44,267 nucleotides of DNA, from contig JADZAF010000176.1 of assembly GCA_020852755.1 (NCBI GenBank), positions 1 to 44,267 of the forward strand. Direction: 5' to 3'. Every line of letters starts with the position of its first letter. Position 1 is the first letter of the stretch. The position numbers and the translations under genes are program-made. The stretch is from Bryobacterales bacterium. GTDB taxonomy: Bacteria; Acidobacteriota; Terriglobia; Bryobacterales; Bryobacteraceae. Positions 34,392 to 40,573 of this stretch are shown piece after piece. The notes beneath the pieces were generated by a model, which was given only the letters and a program-made list of their open reading frames with translations, was not told where the DNA came from and searched no databases.

Positions 34392-34715
34392 TCAGTGAAG
34401 CTGAATCGAGGTCACCTTGATGGTGTCGCCATCCAGGGTGCCTTCCACGGTGGCCTTCAGGTCCTTCTCACGGCTGCTGGCTTTCAGCGCCGCCAGGGCC
34501 TGGGTGTTGCCCGCCTCGTCGAACTTAACGAATTTGCCGTCCGACAGGACCAGGCCGAAACCGCTCTTCGCGCATCCCATAGCGCATTTGCGGGTGTGAG
34601 CGGCCGGCTCCTTTGCCTTGCACATAGCGTCCATCAGTGTGCCGTTCCAGGTCTCGGCCAGCGCCAGTGTCGAGAACAACGCGCCGGCGCCGAGGCAGAA
34701 AACAAGTCTTCTCAT
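34392..34715 (-). CDS. Small secreted Cys-containing protein, unknown function
   Basis: 107 residues from the ATG at 34715 (AAGGGGG seven bases upstream). A signal peptide (MRRLVFCLGAGALFSTLALA) is followed by WNGTLMDAMCKAKE, H40, then C44-x3-C48 (RKCAMGCAKSG), GLVLSDGKFVKFDEAGN and a final beta-strand part (VEGTLDGDTIKVTSIQL). With C32 the mature protein has three Cys and one His close together, which could bind metal or form a disulfide. Similar short proteins with this W-x-G-x(3)-D-x(2)-C plus H-x(3)-C-x(3)-C layout are, to my knowledge, uncharacterised. It follows the rhomboid gene on the same strand after about 80 bases. Confidence 0.75.
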   Translation of the reverse strand: MRRLVFCLGAGALFSTLALAETWNGTLMDAMCKAKEPAAHTRKCAMGCAKSGFGLVLSDGKFVKFDEAGNTQALAALKASSREKDLKATVEGTLDGDTIKVTSIQLH

Positions 34716-34794
34716 GTAGTCCCCCTTGCTTTCCTGAGATGTGCCCGCGGGGCGGTAGGATGCAGAGAAGTTACATTCCTTACCCCGGCGGTTC

Positions 34795-35625
34795 TCAGGC
34801 GTTGGCGGAGAACCAGAGATACATCTGGATGAAGCAGAAACCGGTCGCCAGGATGCAGGCGTAAGCGGCCGCCTGCCAGATCTTCTCCCCCAGGCTGCGT
34901 GCGGCCCGGGGCATCCCGGCCAGGTAGGCCGCGCCGAAGCCCGCTGCCAGCCCGCCGATGTGCGCCGCGTTGTCCACCCGGAGGCCGGGCAGAAGGCCGA
35001 ACAGGAGCAGATAAACGGCCCAGCGGATGTAGTGGCCCCGCACCGCGCCCCCCAGGGGATGCTCGCCTTTGACCCCCAGCGCAATCATCGCGCCGATGAG
35101 GCCGAACAGGCCCGCTGAGGCGCCCACCGACAGCCCGGCCGACCAGAAAGTGCTGAACAGGAAACCCAGCACCGTTGCGCACCAGTAGAAAACCACGAAG
35201 CGAGCCGATCCGTAAATTTCCTCCACCTGGGAGCCGAGATCGTAAAGAACCCAGGAGTTCATCAGGATGTGCAGCAGCCCGCCGTGCAGGAAACCGGCGG
35301 TGACCAGGCGCCACCACTGCCCAAGCAGAACCGCCTCGCGCAGCTTGGCGCCGAAATCGAACAGGGTGCGCCCGTCGATATCGAGAAAAGCGCCGGAGTT
35401 GCCCGCCTGCATGCTGTACAGCGCGGTGGCGGCGTAAATGCCGAAGTTGAGGGTCAGGATCACCACGGTGGTGAAGCGGGCGTGGGGAATCAGCCCGCCC
35501 AGAATCTCACCGGGATTGCGCCGGTCCACGGCCCGCGGCCCCACCTTCTCGTCGCAGTAGGGGCAGACCCGGTCGCTGGTAGTGATGAAGGCCCGGCAAT
35601 GCGGGCACATCCGGCGCTTATCCAT
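34795..35625 (-). CDS. Rhomboid-family intramembrane serine protease with N-terminal zinc ribbon
   Basis: 276 residues from the ATG at 35625. Residues 7-24 form a zinc ribbon (C7PHC10 and C21PYC24). Six or so membrane helices follow. Rhomboid landmarks: WWRLVTAGFLHGGLLHILMN (the HxxxN of helix 2), the catalytic Ser in GASAGLFGLIGA, and the catalytic His in NAAHIGGLAAGFGAAYL. It cleaves membrane proteins within the bilayer; substrates are unknown. A TACAAT hexamer 8 bases before the ATG suggests a leaderless mRNA. It is divergent from the BMC operon, the starts being 160 bases apart. Confidence 0.92.
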   Translation of the reverse strand: MDKRRMCPHCRAFITTSDRVCPYCDEKVGPRAVDRRNPGEILGGLIPHARFTTVVILTLNFGIYAATALYSMQAGNSGAFLDIDGRTLFDFGAKLREAVLLGQWWRLVTAGFLHGGLLHILMNSWVLYDLGSQVEEIYGSARFVVFYWCATVLGFLFSTFWSAGLSVGASAGLFGLIGAMIALGVKGEHPLGGAVRGHYIRWAVYLLLFGLLPGLRVDNAAHIGGLAAGFGAAYLAGMPRAARSLGEKIWQAAAYACILATGFCFIQMYLWFSANA

Positions 35626-35633
35626 TTGGCCCC

Positions 35634-35639
35634 ATTGTA
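35634..35639 (-). promoter_or_regulatory. -10 element of the rhomboid gene
   Basis: On the minus strand TACAAT lies 8 bases before the ATG at 35625. No ribosome site is present, consistent with a leaderless transcript. Confidence 0.45.
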
Positions 35640-35768
35640 CAATCCGGGCCGCGCCGGCAAGCGGCCGGATCCGTCCCGGGAACACCCGGCGGGAAAAATG
35701 TAGCCGCACTCCGGGGCGCCGCGGGCCGGCACGGATCCCGGTAACGGATGCCCATTTGTACACTCTGC

Positions 35769-35774
35769 TACAAT
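35769..35774 (+). promoter_or_regulatory. -10 element of the microcompartment operon
   Basis: TACAAT is 11 bases before the aldolase ATG at 35786, so the leader would be only a few bases. No clear -35 is seen at the expected distance. It is the best promoter candidate for the whole BMC operon. Confidence 0.4.
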
Positions 35775-35785
35775 CGTCTGTTCGG

Positions 35786-36559
35786 ATGACCAAGACCGAA
35801 ACGGAGTACCGTCAGGATATCGTTGACGTGGGCCGCCTTGTCTACCGGAAAGGGTGGGTGGCGGCCAACGACGGCAACATTACGGTGCGCCTCGACCAGG
35901 ACCGCCTGCTGGCCACCCCCACCGGGGTCAGCAAGGGCATGATGCATCCGGACGACCTGATCGTGCTCGACATGGACGGCAGGAAACTGCAGGGACGCAA
36001 GGAAGGGACTTCGGAGATCGCCATGCACCTGGCCATCTATCGGCTGCGCCCGGACGTGCGTGCGGTGGTGCATGCCCACCCTCCCGTAGCGACGGGTTTC
36101 GCCGTGGCCGGCAAGCCCCTCAACCTGGCCCTGCTGCCCGAAGTCATCATCGGCATGGGCTGCGTCCCCCTGGCGGGCTACGGGTTGCCCGGCACTCCCG
36201 AGCTCACCGAGCCGATGCTGCCCTACATTCCCAAGTACGACGCCATCATGATGGGCAACCACGGCGCGGTCTGCTATGGCGAGGACGTGTACAAGGCGCT
36301 GTTCCGCATGGAGACGGTCGAGCACTTCGCCCGCATCTCGCTGGTCGCGGAGTTGCTGGGCGGCCCCAAGGTGCTGCCGAAGGAAGAAGTGGACAAGCTG
36401 TTGAGCGCGCGCACGCGCTACGGTCTGACACCGAAGGAAGCGGTGCCGGGCTGCCCGGTGGTGGCCGAGGACCTGGCGGACGGCCAGCGCTTCTACGTGA
36501 CCCGCGAGGAACTCATCGGGCTGGTGGATGAAGTGCTGCGGGCCCGCGGGATTGCCTGA
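35786..36559 (+). CDS. Class II aldolase (L-fuculose-phosphate aldolase-like), microcompartment-associated
   Basis: 257 residues. Zinc aldolase of the FucA/RhaD/adducin family, expected to split L-fuculose-1-phosphate (or a similar ketose phosphate) into dihydroxyacetone phosphate and L-lactaldehyde. Motifs: GWVAANDGNITVRL, TPTGVSKG, the catalytic Glu in GTSEIAMH (E77), zinc ligands H96 and H98 in VVHAHPP, and H159 in MGNHGAV. The C-terminus after a loop (about 230-240) is an amphipathic helix (REELIGLVDEVLRARGIA) that resembles microcompartment encapsulation peptides. A start at this ATG gives the canonical length; the frame is open further upstream but with an unlike composition. It is followed after 31 bases by a BMC shell gene, the same pairing found in PVM-type microcompartments. 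Confidence 0.92.
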   Translation: MTKTETEYRQDIVDVGRLVYRKGWVAANDGNITVRLDQDRLLATPTGVSKGMMHPDDLIVLDMDGRKLQGRKEGTSEIAMHLAIYRLRPDVRAVVHAHPPVATGFAVAGKPLNLALLPEVIIGMGCVPLAGYGLPGTPELTEPMLPYIPKYDAIMMGNHGAVCYGEDVYKALFRMETVEHFARISLVAELLGGPKVLPKEEVDKLLSARTRYGLTPKEAVPGCPVVAEDLADGQRFYVTREELIGLVDEVLRARGIA

Positions 36560-36590
36560 TTGCGCAGATACTGGTTGGAGGAATCTCTGA

Positions 36591-36887
36591 ATGGGTGAAG
36601 CTCTAGGAATGATCGAGACGCGCGGGCTGGTAGCCATGATCGAGGCCTGCGACGCCATGGTGAAGGCTGCCAAGGTCAGCCTCGTCGGTTGGGAGAAGAT
36701 CGGGTCGGGCTACGTCACCGCCCTGGTGCGGGGCGATGTCGCCGCTGTCCGCGCCGCCACCGACGCCGGCGCCGCCGCCGCCCGCCGCGTGGGCGAACTG
36801 ATCGCCGTGCACGTGATCCCAAGGCCGCACCAGAGCCTGGAAGACATCCTGCCGATCGGCAAGACCCAGAACGCGGCCGGCAAGTAG
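36591..36887 (+). CDS. BMC-H hexameric microcompartment shell protein
   Basis: 98 residues, the size of PduA/EutM/CcmK. These proteins tile into hexamers forming the facets of a bacterial microcompartment. Hallmarks: [20 protein letters not shown] at the N-terminus, [18 protein letters not shown] with the pore loop KIGSG (36-40), [19 protein letters not shown] and [15 protein letters not shown] at the end. The small pore residues suggest passage of polar metabolites. GGAGGA lies 8 bases before the ATG. It is the only hexamer gene in the window, so the shell would be built from this one facet protein unless others lie elsewhere; no BMC-T (trimer) gene is seen. Confidence 0.96.
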   Translation: MGEALGMIETRGLVAMIEACDAMVKAAKVSLVGWEKIGSGYVTALVRGDVAAVRAATDAGAAAARRVGELIAVHVIPRPHQSLEDILPIGKTQNAAGK

Positions 36888-36905
36888 GCGTTCCGAGGTC
36901 CTGAC

Positions 36906-37172
36906 ATGATTCTGGCCCGGGTGGTGGGTACGGTTGTTGCGACTCGCAAAGACCCCCGCCTCGAAGGAAAGAAACTTCTGATCGTCAAGCCCGTCTCGCC
37001 CGAGGGGCAGGACGAAGCCGGTTACGTCGTCGCCGTGGACACGGTGAGCGCCGGCTACCGGGAAACGGTGATCTGCGTTTCCGGCAGCTCCGCGCGCATG
37101 GCCGAAGGCTGCAAGGACACCCCGGTCGACACGGCCATCGTGGGCATTGTCGACAACGTGGGCTTGGATTAG
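36906..37172 (+). CDS. BMC-P pentameric vertex protein (EutN/CcmL family), copy 1
   Basis: 88 residues. It forms pentamers that cap the vertices of the shell. Family features: MILARVVGTVVATRKDPRLEG, KLLIVKPVSPEG, YVVAVDTVSAGYRETVICVSGSSAR and the end DTPVDTAIVGIVDNVGLD, the last strand typical of EutN/CcmL. Start supported by GAGG 7 bases upstream. It is 18 bases after the hexamer gene and 6 bases before the second pentamer gene. Among the three copies it is closest to the ordinary CcmL length. Confidence 0.95.
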   Translation: MILARVVGTVVATRKDPRLEGKKLLIVKPVSPEGQDEAGYVVAVDTVSAGYRETVICVSGSSARMAEGCKDTPVDTAIVGIVDNVGLD

Positions 37173-37178
37173 GGGCCT

Positions 37179-37523
37179 ATGTACCTGGGAAAGGTCGTAG
37201 GCCGCCTCTGGGCGACGGTCAAGAACGCCAACATGCAGGGGCAGCGTCTCCTCATCGTGCAGCCCCTGTCCCCCGAATTGAAGCCCTCCGGAAAGCGGTT
37301 GGTCTGCGCCGACTGGACCGGCGCGGGAGCGGGCGAGCTGGTCTACTGGTGCCGCGGCCGGGAATCCAGCTTCGCGTTCCTGCCGGACGAGGTCACTACC
37401 GACACCACCATCGTGGCCATCGTGGACTCCGTGCGCGTGGAGCGCCGCGGCGATGCGCCGGCCCCGGCCCCTGGCGGCCCGGAGAACGGCGCGCGCCTGC
37501 ATCCGGGCAAACGGCGGGAGTAG
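37179..37523 (+). CDS. BMC-P pentameric vertex protein, copy 2 with C-terminal tail
   Basis: 114 residues. The core (1-90) is EutN/CcmL-like: MYLGKVVGRLWATVKNANMQG, RLLIVQPLSPELKPSG, VCADWTGAGAGELVYWCRGRESS and TDTTIVAIVDSVRVE. The loop segment VYWCRGRES differs from the CVSGSSAR of copy 1. Residues about 92-114 form a Pro/Ala/Gly-rich tail with a basic end (LHPGKRRE) that the other copies lack; it could lie inside or outside the shell and contact cargo. The start ATG follows the copy 1 stop after 6 bases, with AGGGG upstream. Confidence 0.93.
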   Translation: MYLGKVVGRLWATVKNANMQGQRLLIVQPLSPELKPSGKRLVCADWTGAGAGELVYWCRGRESSFAFLPDEVTTDTTIVAIVDSVRVERRGDAPAPAPGGPENGARLHPGKRRE

Positions 37524-37527
37524 CCGC

Positions 37528-37812
37528 ATGCTGATCGCCCGGGTCATCGGTGAAATCGTCGCCACCCAGAAGCACCCCAGCCACGAGGGCTGCAAGATCC
37601 TCCTGGTGCAGCCGCTGAACCTGGACGGCACGGACCGCGGCGCGGCGGTGGTGGCGGTGGATGCCGTTGACGCCGGGATCGGCGACCGGGTCCTGCTGGT
37701 GACCGAGGGCTTCAGCGCCATGACGTCGGTGGGGCGGCCGCAATCGCCCATCGATATGGCGGTGATCGGATTCATCGATCATGTCGACCTGACCGGTCCC
37801 GCCGGCGGCTGA
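37528..37812 (+). CDS. BMC-P pentameric vertex protein, copy 3
   Basis: 94 residues from the ATG at 37528 (GGGAG seven bases upstream, overlapping the copy 2 end region). EutN/CcmL fold: MLIARVIGEIVATQKHPSHEG, ILLVQPLNLDGTDRG, VVAVDAVDAGIGDRVLLVTEG and DMAVIGFIDHVDLTG. The VTEGFSAM loop replaces the CVSGSSAR of copy 1. Three divergent pentamer paralogues in a row are the hallmark of PVM-type loci, where mixed vertices may exist. It ends the clear operon; the J-domain gene follows after 31 bases with its own -10. Confidence 0.94.
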   Translation: MLIARVIGEIVATQKHPSHEGCKILLVQPLNLDGTDRGAAVVAVDAVDAGIGDRVLLVTEGFSAMTSVGRPQSPIDMAVIGFIDHVDLTGPAGG

Positions 37813-37819
37813 CGGTTTC

Positions 37820-37825
37820 TATAAT
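37820..37825 (+). promoter_or_regulatory. Consensus -10 before the J-domain gene
   Basis: A perfect TATAAT sits just after the third pentamer gene, 18 bases before the ATG at 37844 and 9 bases before an in-frame GTG at 37835. No -35 is evident. It would let the J-domain gene be expressed apart from the shell genes. Confidence 0.4.
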
Positions 37826-37843
37826 AGCGGTGGGGTGGCGGCG

Positions 37844-38194
37844 ATGAATTACTACCTCATCCTGGGCGTCCCAAGGGATGCGGATGAACAGACCATCCGC
37901 AGCGCTTACAGGGCCCTGGCGCGCCAGTTCCACCCCGACGCGGGCGAAGGGTCCTCTCCCGAGCGGTTCCGGCTGATCGCGGAGGCCTATGAGACGCTGG
38001 GCGACCCGGAGAGGCGTAAGGCCTACGACGAGACCCTGCGCCCTTCGCGGCCGCGTTTCGTCCCCGTGGAGCCCGTGGTTCCGGTTGAGCCGGCGTATGC
38101 GCCCTGGCGGAGACCGCTGGACTTTGACCGGATGTGGGATGAGTTGTGGCGGGCGCTGGAAGAACAACTGGGCTACGGCAGGCGGTTTTTGTAA
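37844..38194 (+). CDS. Small J-domain protein (DnaJ-like cochaperone)
   Basis: 116 residues from the ATG at 37844, the canonical J-domain start (MNYYLILGVPRDADEQTIRS); an in-frame GTG at 37835 is possible. The J domain fills 1-65 with the essential HPD in ARQFHPDAGEG and AYETLGDPERRKAYDE at its end. The rest is a Pro/Val-rich linker and a short amphipathic C-terminal helix with tryptophans (FDRMWDELWRALEEQLGYG). There is no zinc-finger or substrate-binding domain, so it is a type III J protein that would stimulate an Hsp70 on a specific client. Its place right after the shell genes raises the idea of a role in shell or cargo assembly; this is inference. Confidence 0.9.
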   Translation: MNYYLILGVPRDADEQTIRSAYRALARQFHPDAGEGSSPERFRLIAEAYETLGDPERRKAYDETLRPSRPRFVPVEPVVPVEPAYAPWRRPLDFDRMWDELWRALEEQLGYGRRFL

Positions 38195-38196
38195 GT

Positions 38197-38253
38197 GGCG
38201 GCATGAAGTGCCGCCGCCCCGAACGTCGCGCTGTGAGTTTTCTCACTAAGCGC
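38197..38253 (+). terminator. Two adjacent hairpins after the J-domain gene
   Basis: Hairpin 1: GGCGGCA (38197-38203) with TGCCGCC (38209-38215), starting three bases after the stop codon. Hairpin 2: GCGCT-GTGAG (38228-38237) with CTCAC-ta-AGCGC (38242-38253) around TTTT. Neither has a T-tract after it, but together they probably end or slow transcription from the BMC operon. They also lie in the leader of the Ycf48-like gene. Confidence 0.45.
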
Positions 38254-38305
38254 AGCCGGCGTGCCTGTAACATCTCCGCAAGGCCGGACGTATTCATCGG
38301 CGGAG

Positions 38306-39241
38306 ATGATCAGGCAGCTTACCTTACTCATTTCCCCGTTACTACTGTGCGTTCCCGCCGCCGCTTCCAGCGCCCCGTGCTGGATTCAGGACGCCGCTTC
38401 GGTCGGGGATTCCGTCTGGCTGCTCTGCGACCGGGACCGGATCTATGCCAGCAGCGACGCGGGTGGCGAGTGGCGCGCCTCGAAACTGCCTTCGGATATG
38501 CGTTTGCGGGCCATCGAGTTCCTGGACTCGCGCAGGGGGTTCATCGCCGGCGATAACGGCGCCCTGTTGTCCTCCGCCGACGGAGGCGAAACCTGGAGCC
38601 CCGTTGCCGTTCCCACCCGGGAGAACCTTCGGGATATCCACTTCGTGGGCGAGAAGGGATGGATCGCGGGGCACGCCGGCGCCGTGCTGCATTCTGAAGA
38701 TGGCGGCCGGAACTGGGCCGCCCAGCTCACTTCCATCACGCTGGCGCTCGAGGGAATCTTCTTCGCGGATGAGAACCACGGCTGGGCTGTGGGCTGGAAC
38801 GGCGTCATCATCCGCACCACGGACGGCGGCAAAAAGTGGGAGGAGGTGCGCTCCGAAGCCGCCCAGTGGTCTTTCAGTTCGGTCTACTTCCGCGATGCCA
38901 GGAACGGCTGGGCAGTGGGGTTCTTCGGGCAGTTGCTGCACACGCGCGACGGCGGCTTGACCTGGGAGAGCCAGCCGGTGCCCACACGCGCTCTGCTCAA
39001 TTCCGTGGTCTTCGACCGCTCCGGACGCGGCTGGATCACCGCCCGGGACGATGTGCTGGTGAGTGACGATGCCGGAAGAAACTGGCGGGCCGTGGGGCTG
39101 ACCGGCGGATTGTTTCTCGAGAAGATCGTGCCGGTGAAGGACTCGGTGTGGGCCGTAGGGCCGTTCGGGGTTCTGCGGCAGCGGCCCGGAACCGGCGCCT
39201 GGGAGAACCTGGCCGGCCTTCCCCGGGCAGGCGCGTCCTGA
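38306..39241 (+). CDS. Secreted Ycf48-like beta-propeller protein
   Basis: 311 residues from the ATG at 38306, giving a signal peptide (MIRQLTLLISPLLLCVPAAA). The body is six or more BNR-like blades with the pattern S/T-x-D-x-G-x-x-W: SSDAGGEW, SSADGGETW, HSEDGGRNW, RTTDGGKKW, HTRDGGLTW and VSDDAGRNW, each followed by a strand such as GFIAGDNGALL, GWIAGHAGAVL, GWAVGWNGVII and GWAVGFFGQLL. Ycf48/Hcf136 helps photosystem II assembly in phototrophs; non-photosynthetic relatives are extracellular proteins of unknown role. It lies beside hairpins that separate it from the BMC operon and is convergent with the FliA-type gene. Confidence 0.85.
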   Translation: MIRQLTLLISPLLLCVPAAASSAPCWIQDAASVGDSVWLLCDRDRIYASSDAGGEWRASKLPSDMRLRAIEFLDSRRGFIAGDNGALLSSADGGETWSPVAVPTRENLRDIHFVGEKGWIAGHAGAVLHSEDGGRNWAAQLTSITLALEGIFFADENHGWAVGWNGVIIRTTDGGKKWEEVRSEAAQWSFSSVYFRDARNGWAVGFFGQLLHTRDGGLTWESQPVPTRALLNSVVFDRSGRGWITARDDVLVSDDAGRNWRAVGLTGGLFLEKIVPVKDSVWAVGPFGVLRQRPGTGAWENLAGLPRAGAS

Positions 39242-39303
39242 TCCGGCCGCGCGCTCCCTGGGCCTGCGGCCCGCCCAAGGGCGGTGAAACTCCGGAAGCG
39301 CCA

Positions 39304-39323
39304 TTTCCGAGCCGGGACCAAGG
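39304..39323. repeat. Single copy of the dispersed TTTCCGAGCC repeat core
   Basis: TTTCCGAGCCGGGACCAAGG matches the core of the 18853-19099 array with one change and a two-base deletion (CGCGACCGCAAGG there). It lies in the 117-base gap between the Ycf48-like gene and the sigma factor gene. Confidence 0.6.
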
Positions 39324-39358
39324 GGAACGGTCGCACTCCGCCCACACTCTCGCGGCGT

Positions 39359-40120
39359 TCAGAACGCTTGCGCCGAGTGGATGCCGGCGGAGTGCAGCGC
39401 GGTGGCCATCTTCTCCAGCGCCGTCTTGTGAATCTGTGAGACACGGCTTTCGTTGATGCCCAACATTCCGCCGATTTCTTTCATGGTCAGGTCGTTCGAG
39501 TAATAGAGAAAGACCACCTTCTGGTAGCGCTCGGGCAGCGTCTGCATGGCGTCTTTCAGCACGCCCCGCAGCTGCTCGCGGGCGCACATGTTGTCGGGGC
39601 GGAACTCCTGCTTGCCGGGATATTCCGGCAGGATGTCGGTCTCCTGGTCGTTTCCCCGGCTGGAGGAGGAAACCAGGCCGGCCGTCCGTAACTCGGCGGC
39701 CATCTGCCGCCAGCGCTTCACGTTGACTCCCATCTTCTCGGCCAGCTCGGCTTCGGTGGGGGCGCGTTCCAGGGTGGCCGAAAGCTCGCGCGTGGCCTGC
39801 TCCACCTGCTTGTGCCGCTTGCGCAGGTCCCGCGAGGCCCAGTCGAGCTGCCGCAGGCTGTCCAGGATGGCTCCCTTGATGCGGTGCTTGGCGTAACTCT
39901 GGAACAGCACCTTCTTACTGGGATTGTACTTGGTGGCGGCGTCGAACAGTCCCAGAATCCCGGCATGAACCAGGTCGTCCAGGTCTACATGCACCGGCAG
40001 GTTCTCGTGCACCCGCACGGCAATGGCCCGCACCAGGGACAGGTGCTCGAGCACGATCCGGTCGCGGTTCGTTTTGGCGGCCGAATTCTCTCTGCAGGTA
40101 GACACACTTTGGACTGACAT
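39359..40120 (-). CDS. fliA: RNA polymerase sigma factor, FliA/WhiG (sigma-28) group
   Basis: 253 residues. Directs RNA polymerase to flagellar, chemotaxis or related promoters. Region 2: LVRAIAVRVHENLPVHVDLDDLVHAGILGLFDAATKY (about 29-65) and FQSYAKHRIKGAILDSLRQLDW, the diagnostic sigma-28 segment. Region 3: APTEAELAEKMGVNVKRWRQM. Region 4: LPERYQKVVFLYYSNDLTMKEIGGMLGINESRVSQIHKTAL. Start supported by AAGGAG 7 bases upstream. A sigma-54-type promoter lies 78-104 bases upstream, and the divergent neighbour is a sigma-54 activator. No anti-sigma flgM is seen. The nearest flagellar gene in the window is fliM, 10 kb away. Confidence 0.93.
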   Translation of the reverse strand: MSVQSVSTCRENSAAKTNRDRIVLEHLSLVRAIAVRVHENLPVHVDLDDLVHAGILGLFDAATKYNPSKKVLFQSYAKHRIKGAILDSLRQLDWASRDLRKRHKQVEQATRELSATLERAPTEAELAEKMGVNVKRWRQMAAELRTAGLVSSSSRGNDQETDILPEYPGKQEFRPDNMCAREQLRGVLKDAMQTLPERYQKVVFLYYSNDLTMKEIGGMLGINESRVSQIHKTALEKMATALHSAGIHSAQAF

Positions 40121-40208
40121 GGTCGGCTCCTTGATTTCTGGCTTGGAAACTCTGCCCCGGTTCGGGGGCCCTTGCGCGCCGTCTGGGATCGTCCGGCAGT
40201 CGTACTAA

Positions 40209-40224
40209 AGCAACCTGACAGCCA
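40209..40224 (-). promoter_or_regulatory. Sigma-54 (-24/-12) promoter upstream of the FliA-type gene
   Basis: On the minus strand TGGCTGTCAGGTTGCT matches the consensus TGGCACGNNNNTTGCW at the invariant GG and GC with the correct 10-base spacing; only the three central ACG positions differ. Transcription would start at about 40198, some 78 bases before the sigma factor ATG. Confidence 0.6.
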
Positions 40225-40410
40225 TAGGGGAAAAAGCCTGAAAAGACGCGGCTATCTCGCGGTATCGGGTCTTGAGGCAGCCGGCCGATGTCGTTTTATT
40301 GACACCTAGTCAGTGAGTTGCGCCGGCGTGGAGAAGCGGCACGGCGCCGGAGCCGGATGCCGCCTGCCGCACGGGCCGCCGGGGCGCGTGCTCCACTCCG
40401 GGACCGGCGT

Positions 40411-40434
40411 TCCAAAACGGTGCTCCAAAGCGGT
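40411..40434. promoter_or_regulatory. Tandem 11-base repeats, candidate activator sites
   Basis: TCCAAAACGGT (40411-40421) and TCCAAAGCGGT (40424-40434) differ at one base and are 13 bases apart. They are about 210-235 bases upstream of the predicted sigma-54 start and 140-165 bases upstream of the activator gene, a suitable place for an enhancer-binding or autoregulatory site. Confidence 0.4.
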
Positions 40435-40573
40435 ACGAGCCTGCCTGTAAGACCGGTGCAAGCCCTGTCGGATTCATGACGCCGCCCAAAATGCCGATAT
40501 GTTTCGCAGTTGAGGAGTCCGGGAGATCCGGGGCGTCGGAATATTGGCGCTTCTCCCCGGATTGCTTGCGCCG

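Larger units (their letters stand above)
40121..40573. other. Long divergent intergenic region between sigma factor and activator genes
   Basis: About 450 bases without a gene. It holds the sigma-54 element at 40209-40224, a consensus TTGACA at 40299-40304 that is part of the inverted motif TGAC-N5-GTCA (40300-40312) but has no -10, and tandem 11-base repeats at 40411-40434. I looked for riboswitch, tRNA and small-ORF signals and saw none that I could defend. Confidence 0.5.

Noticed and set aside
35582..35785. Upstream extension of the aldolase
   Set aside because: The extension has Arg/Pro/Cys-rich shadow composition and crosses the -10 sites of both divergent genes; the ATG at 35786 gives the normal aldolase length.
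40121..40573. Riboswitch or small RNA in the long gap before the activator gene
   Set aside because: I compared it by eye with cyclic-di-GMP, cobalamin and SAM riboswitch patterns and saw no convincing match; a covariance-model search would decide.
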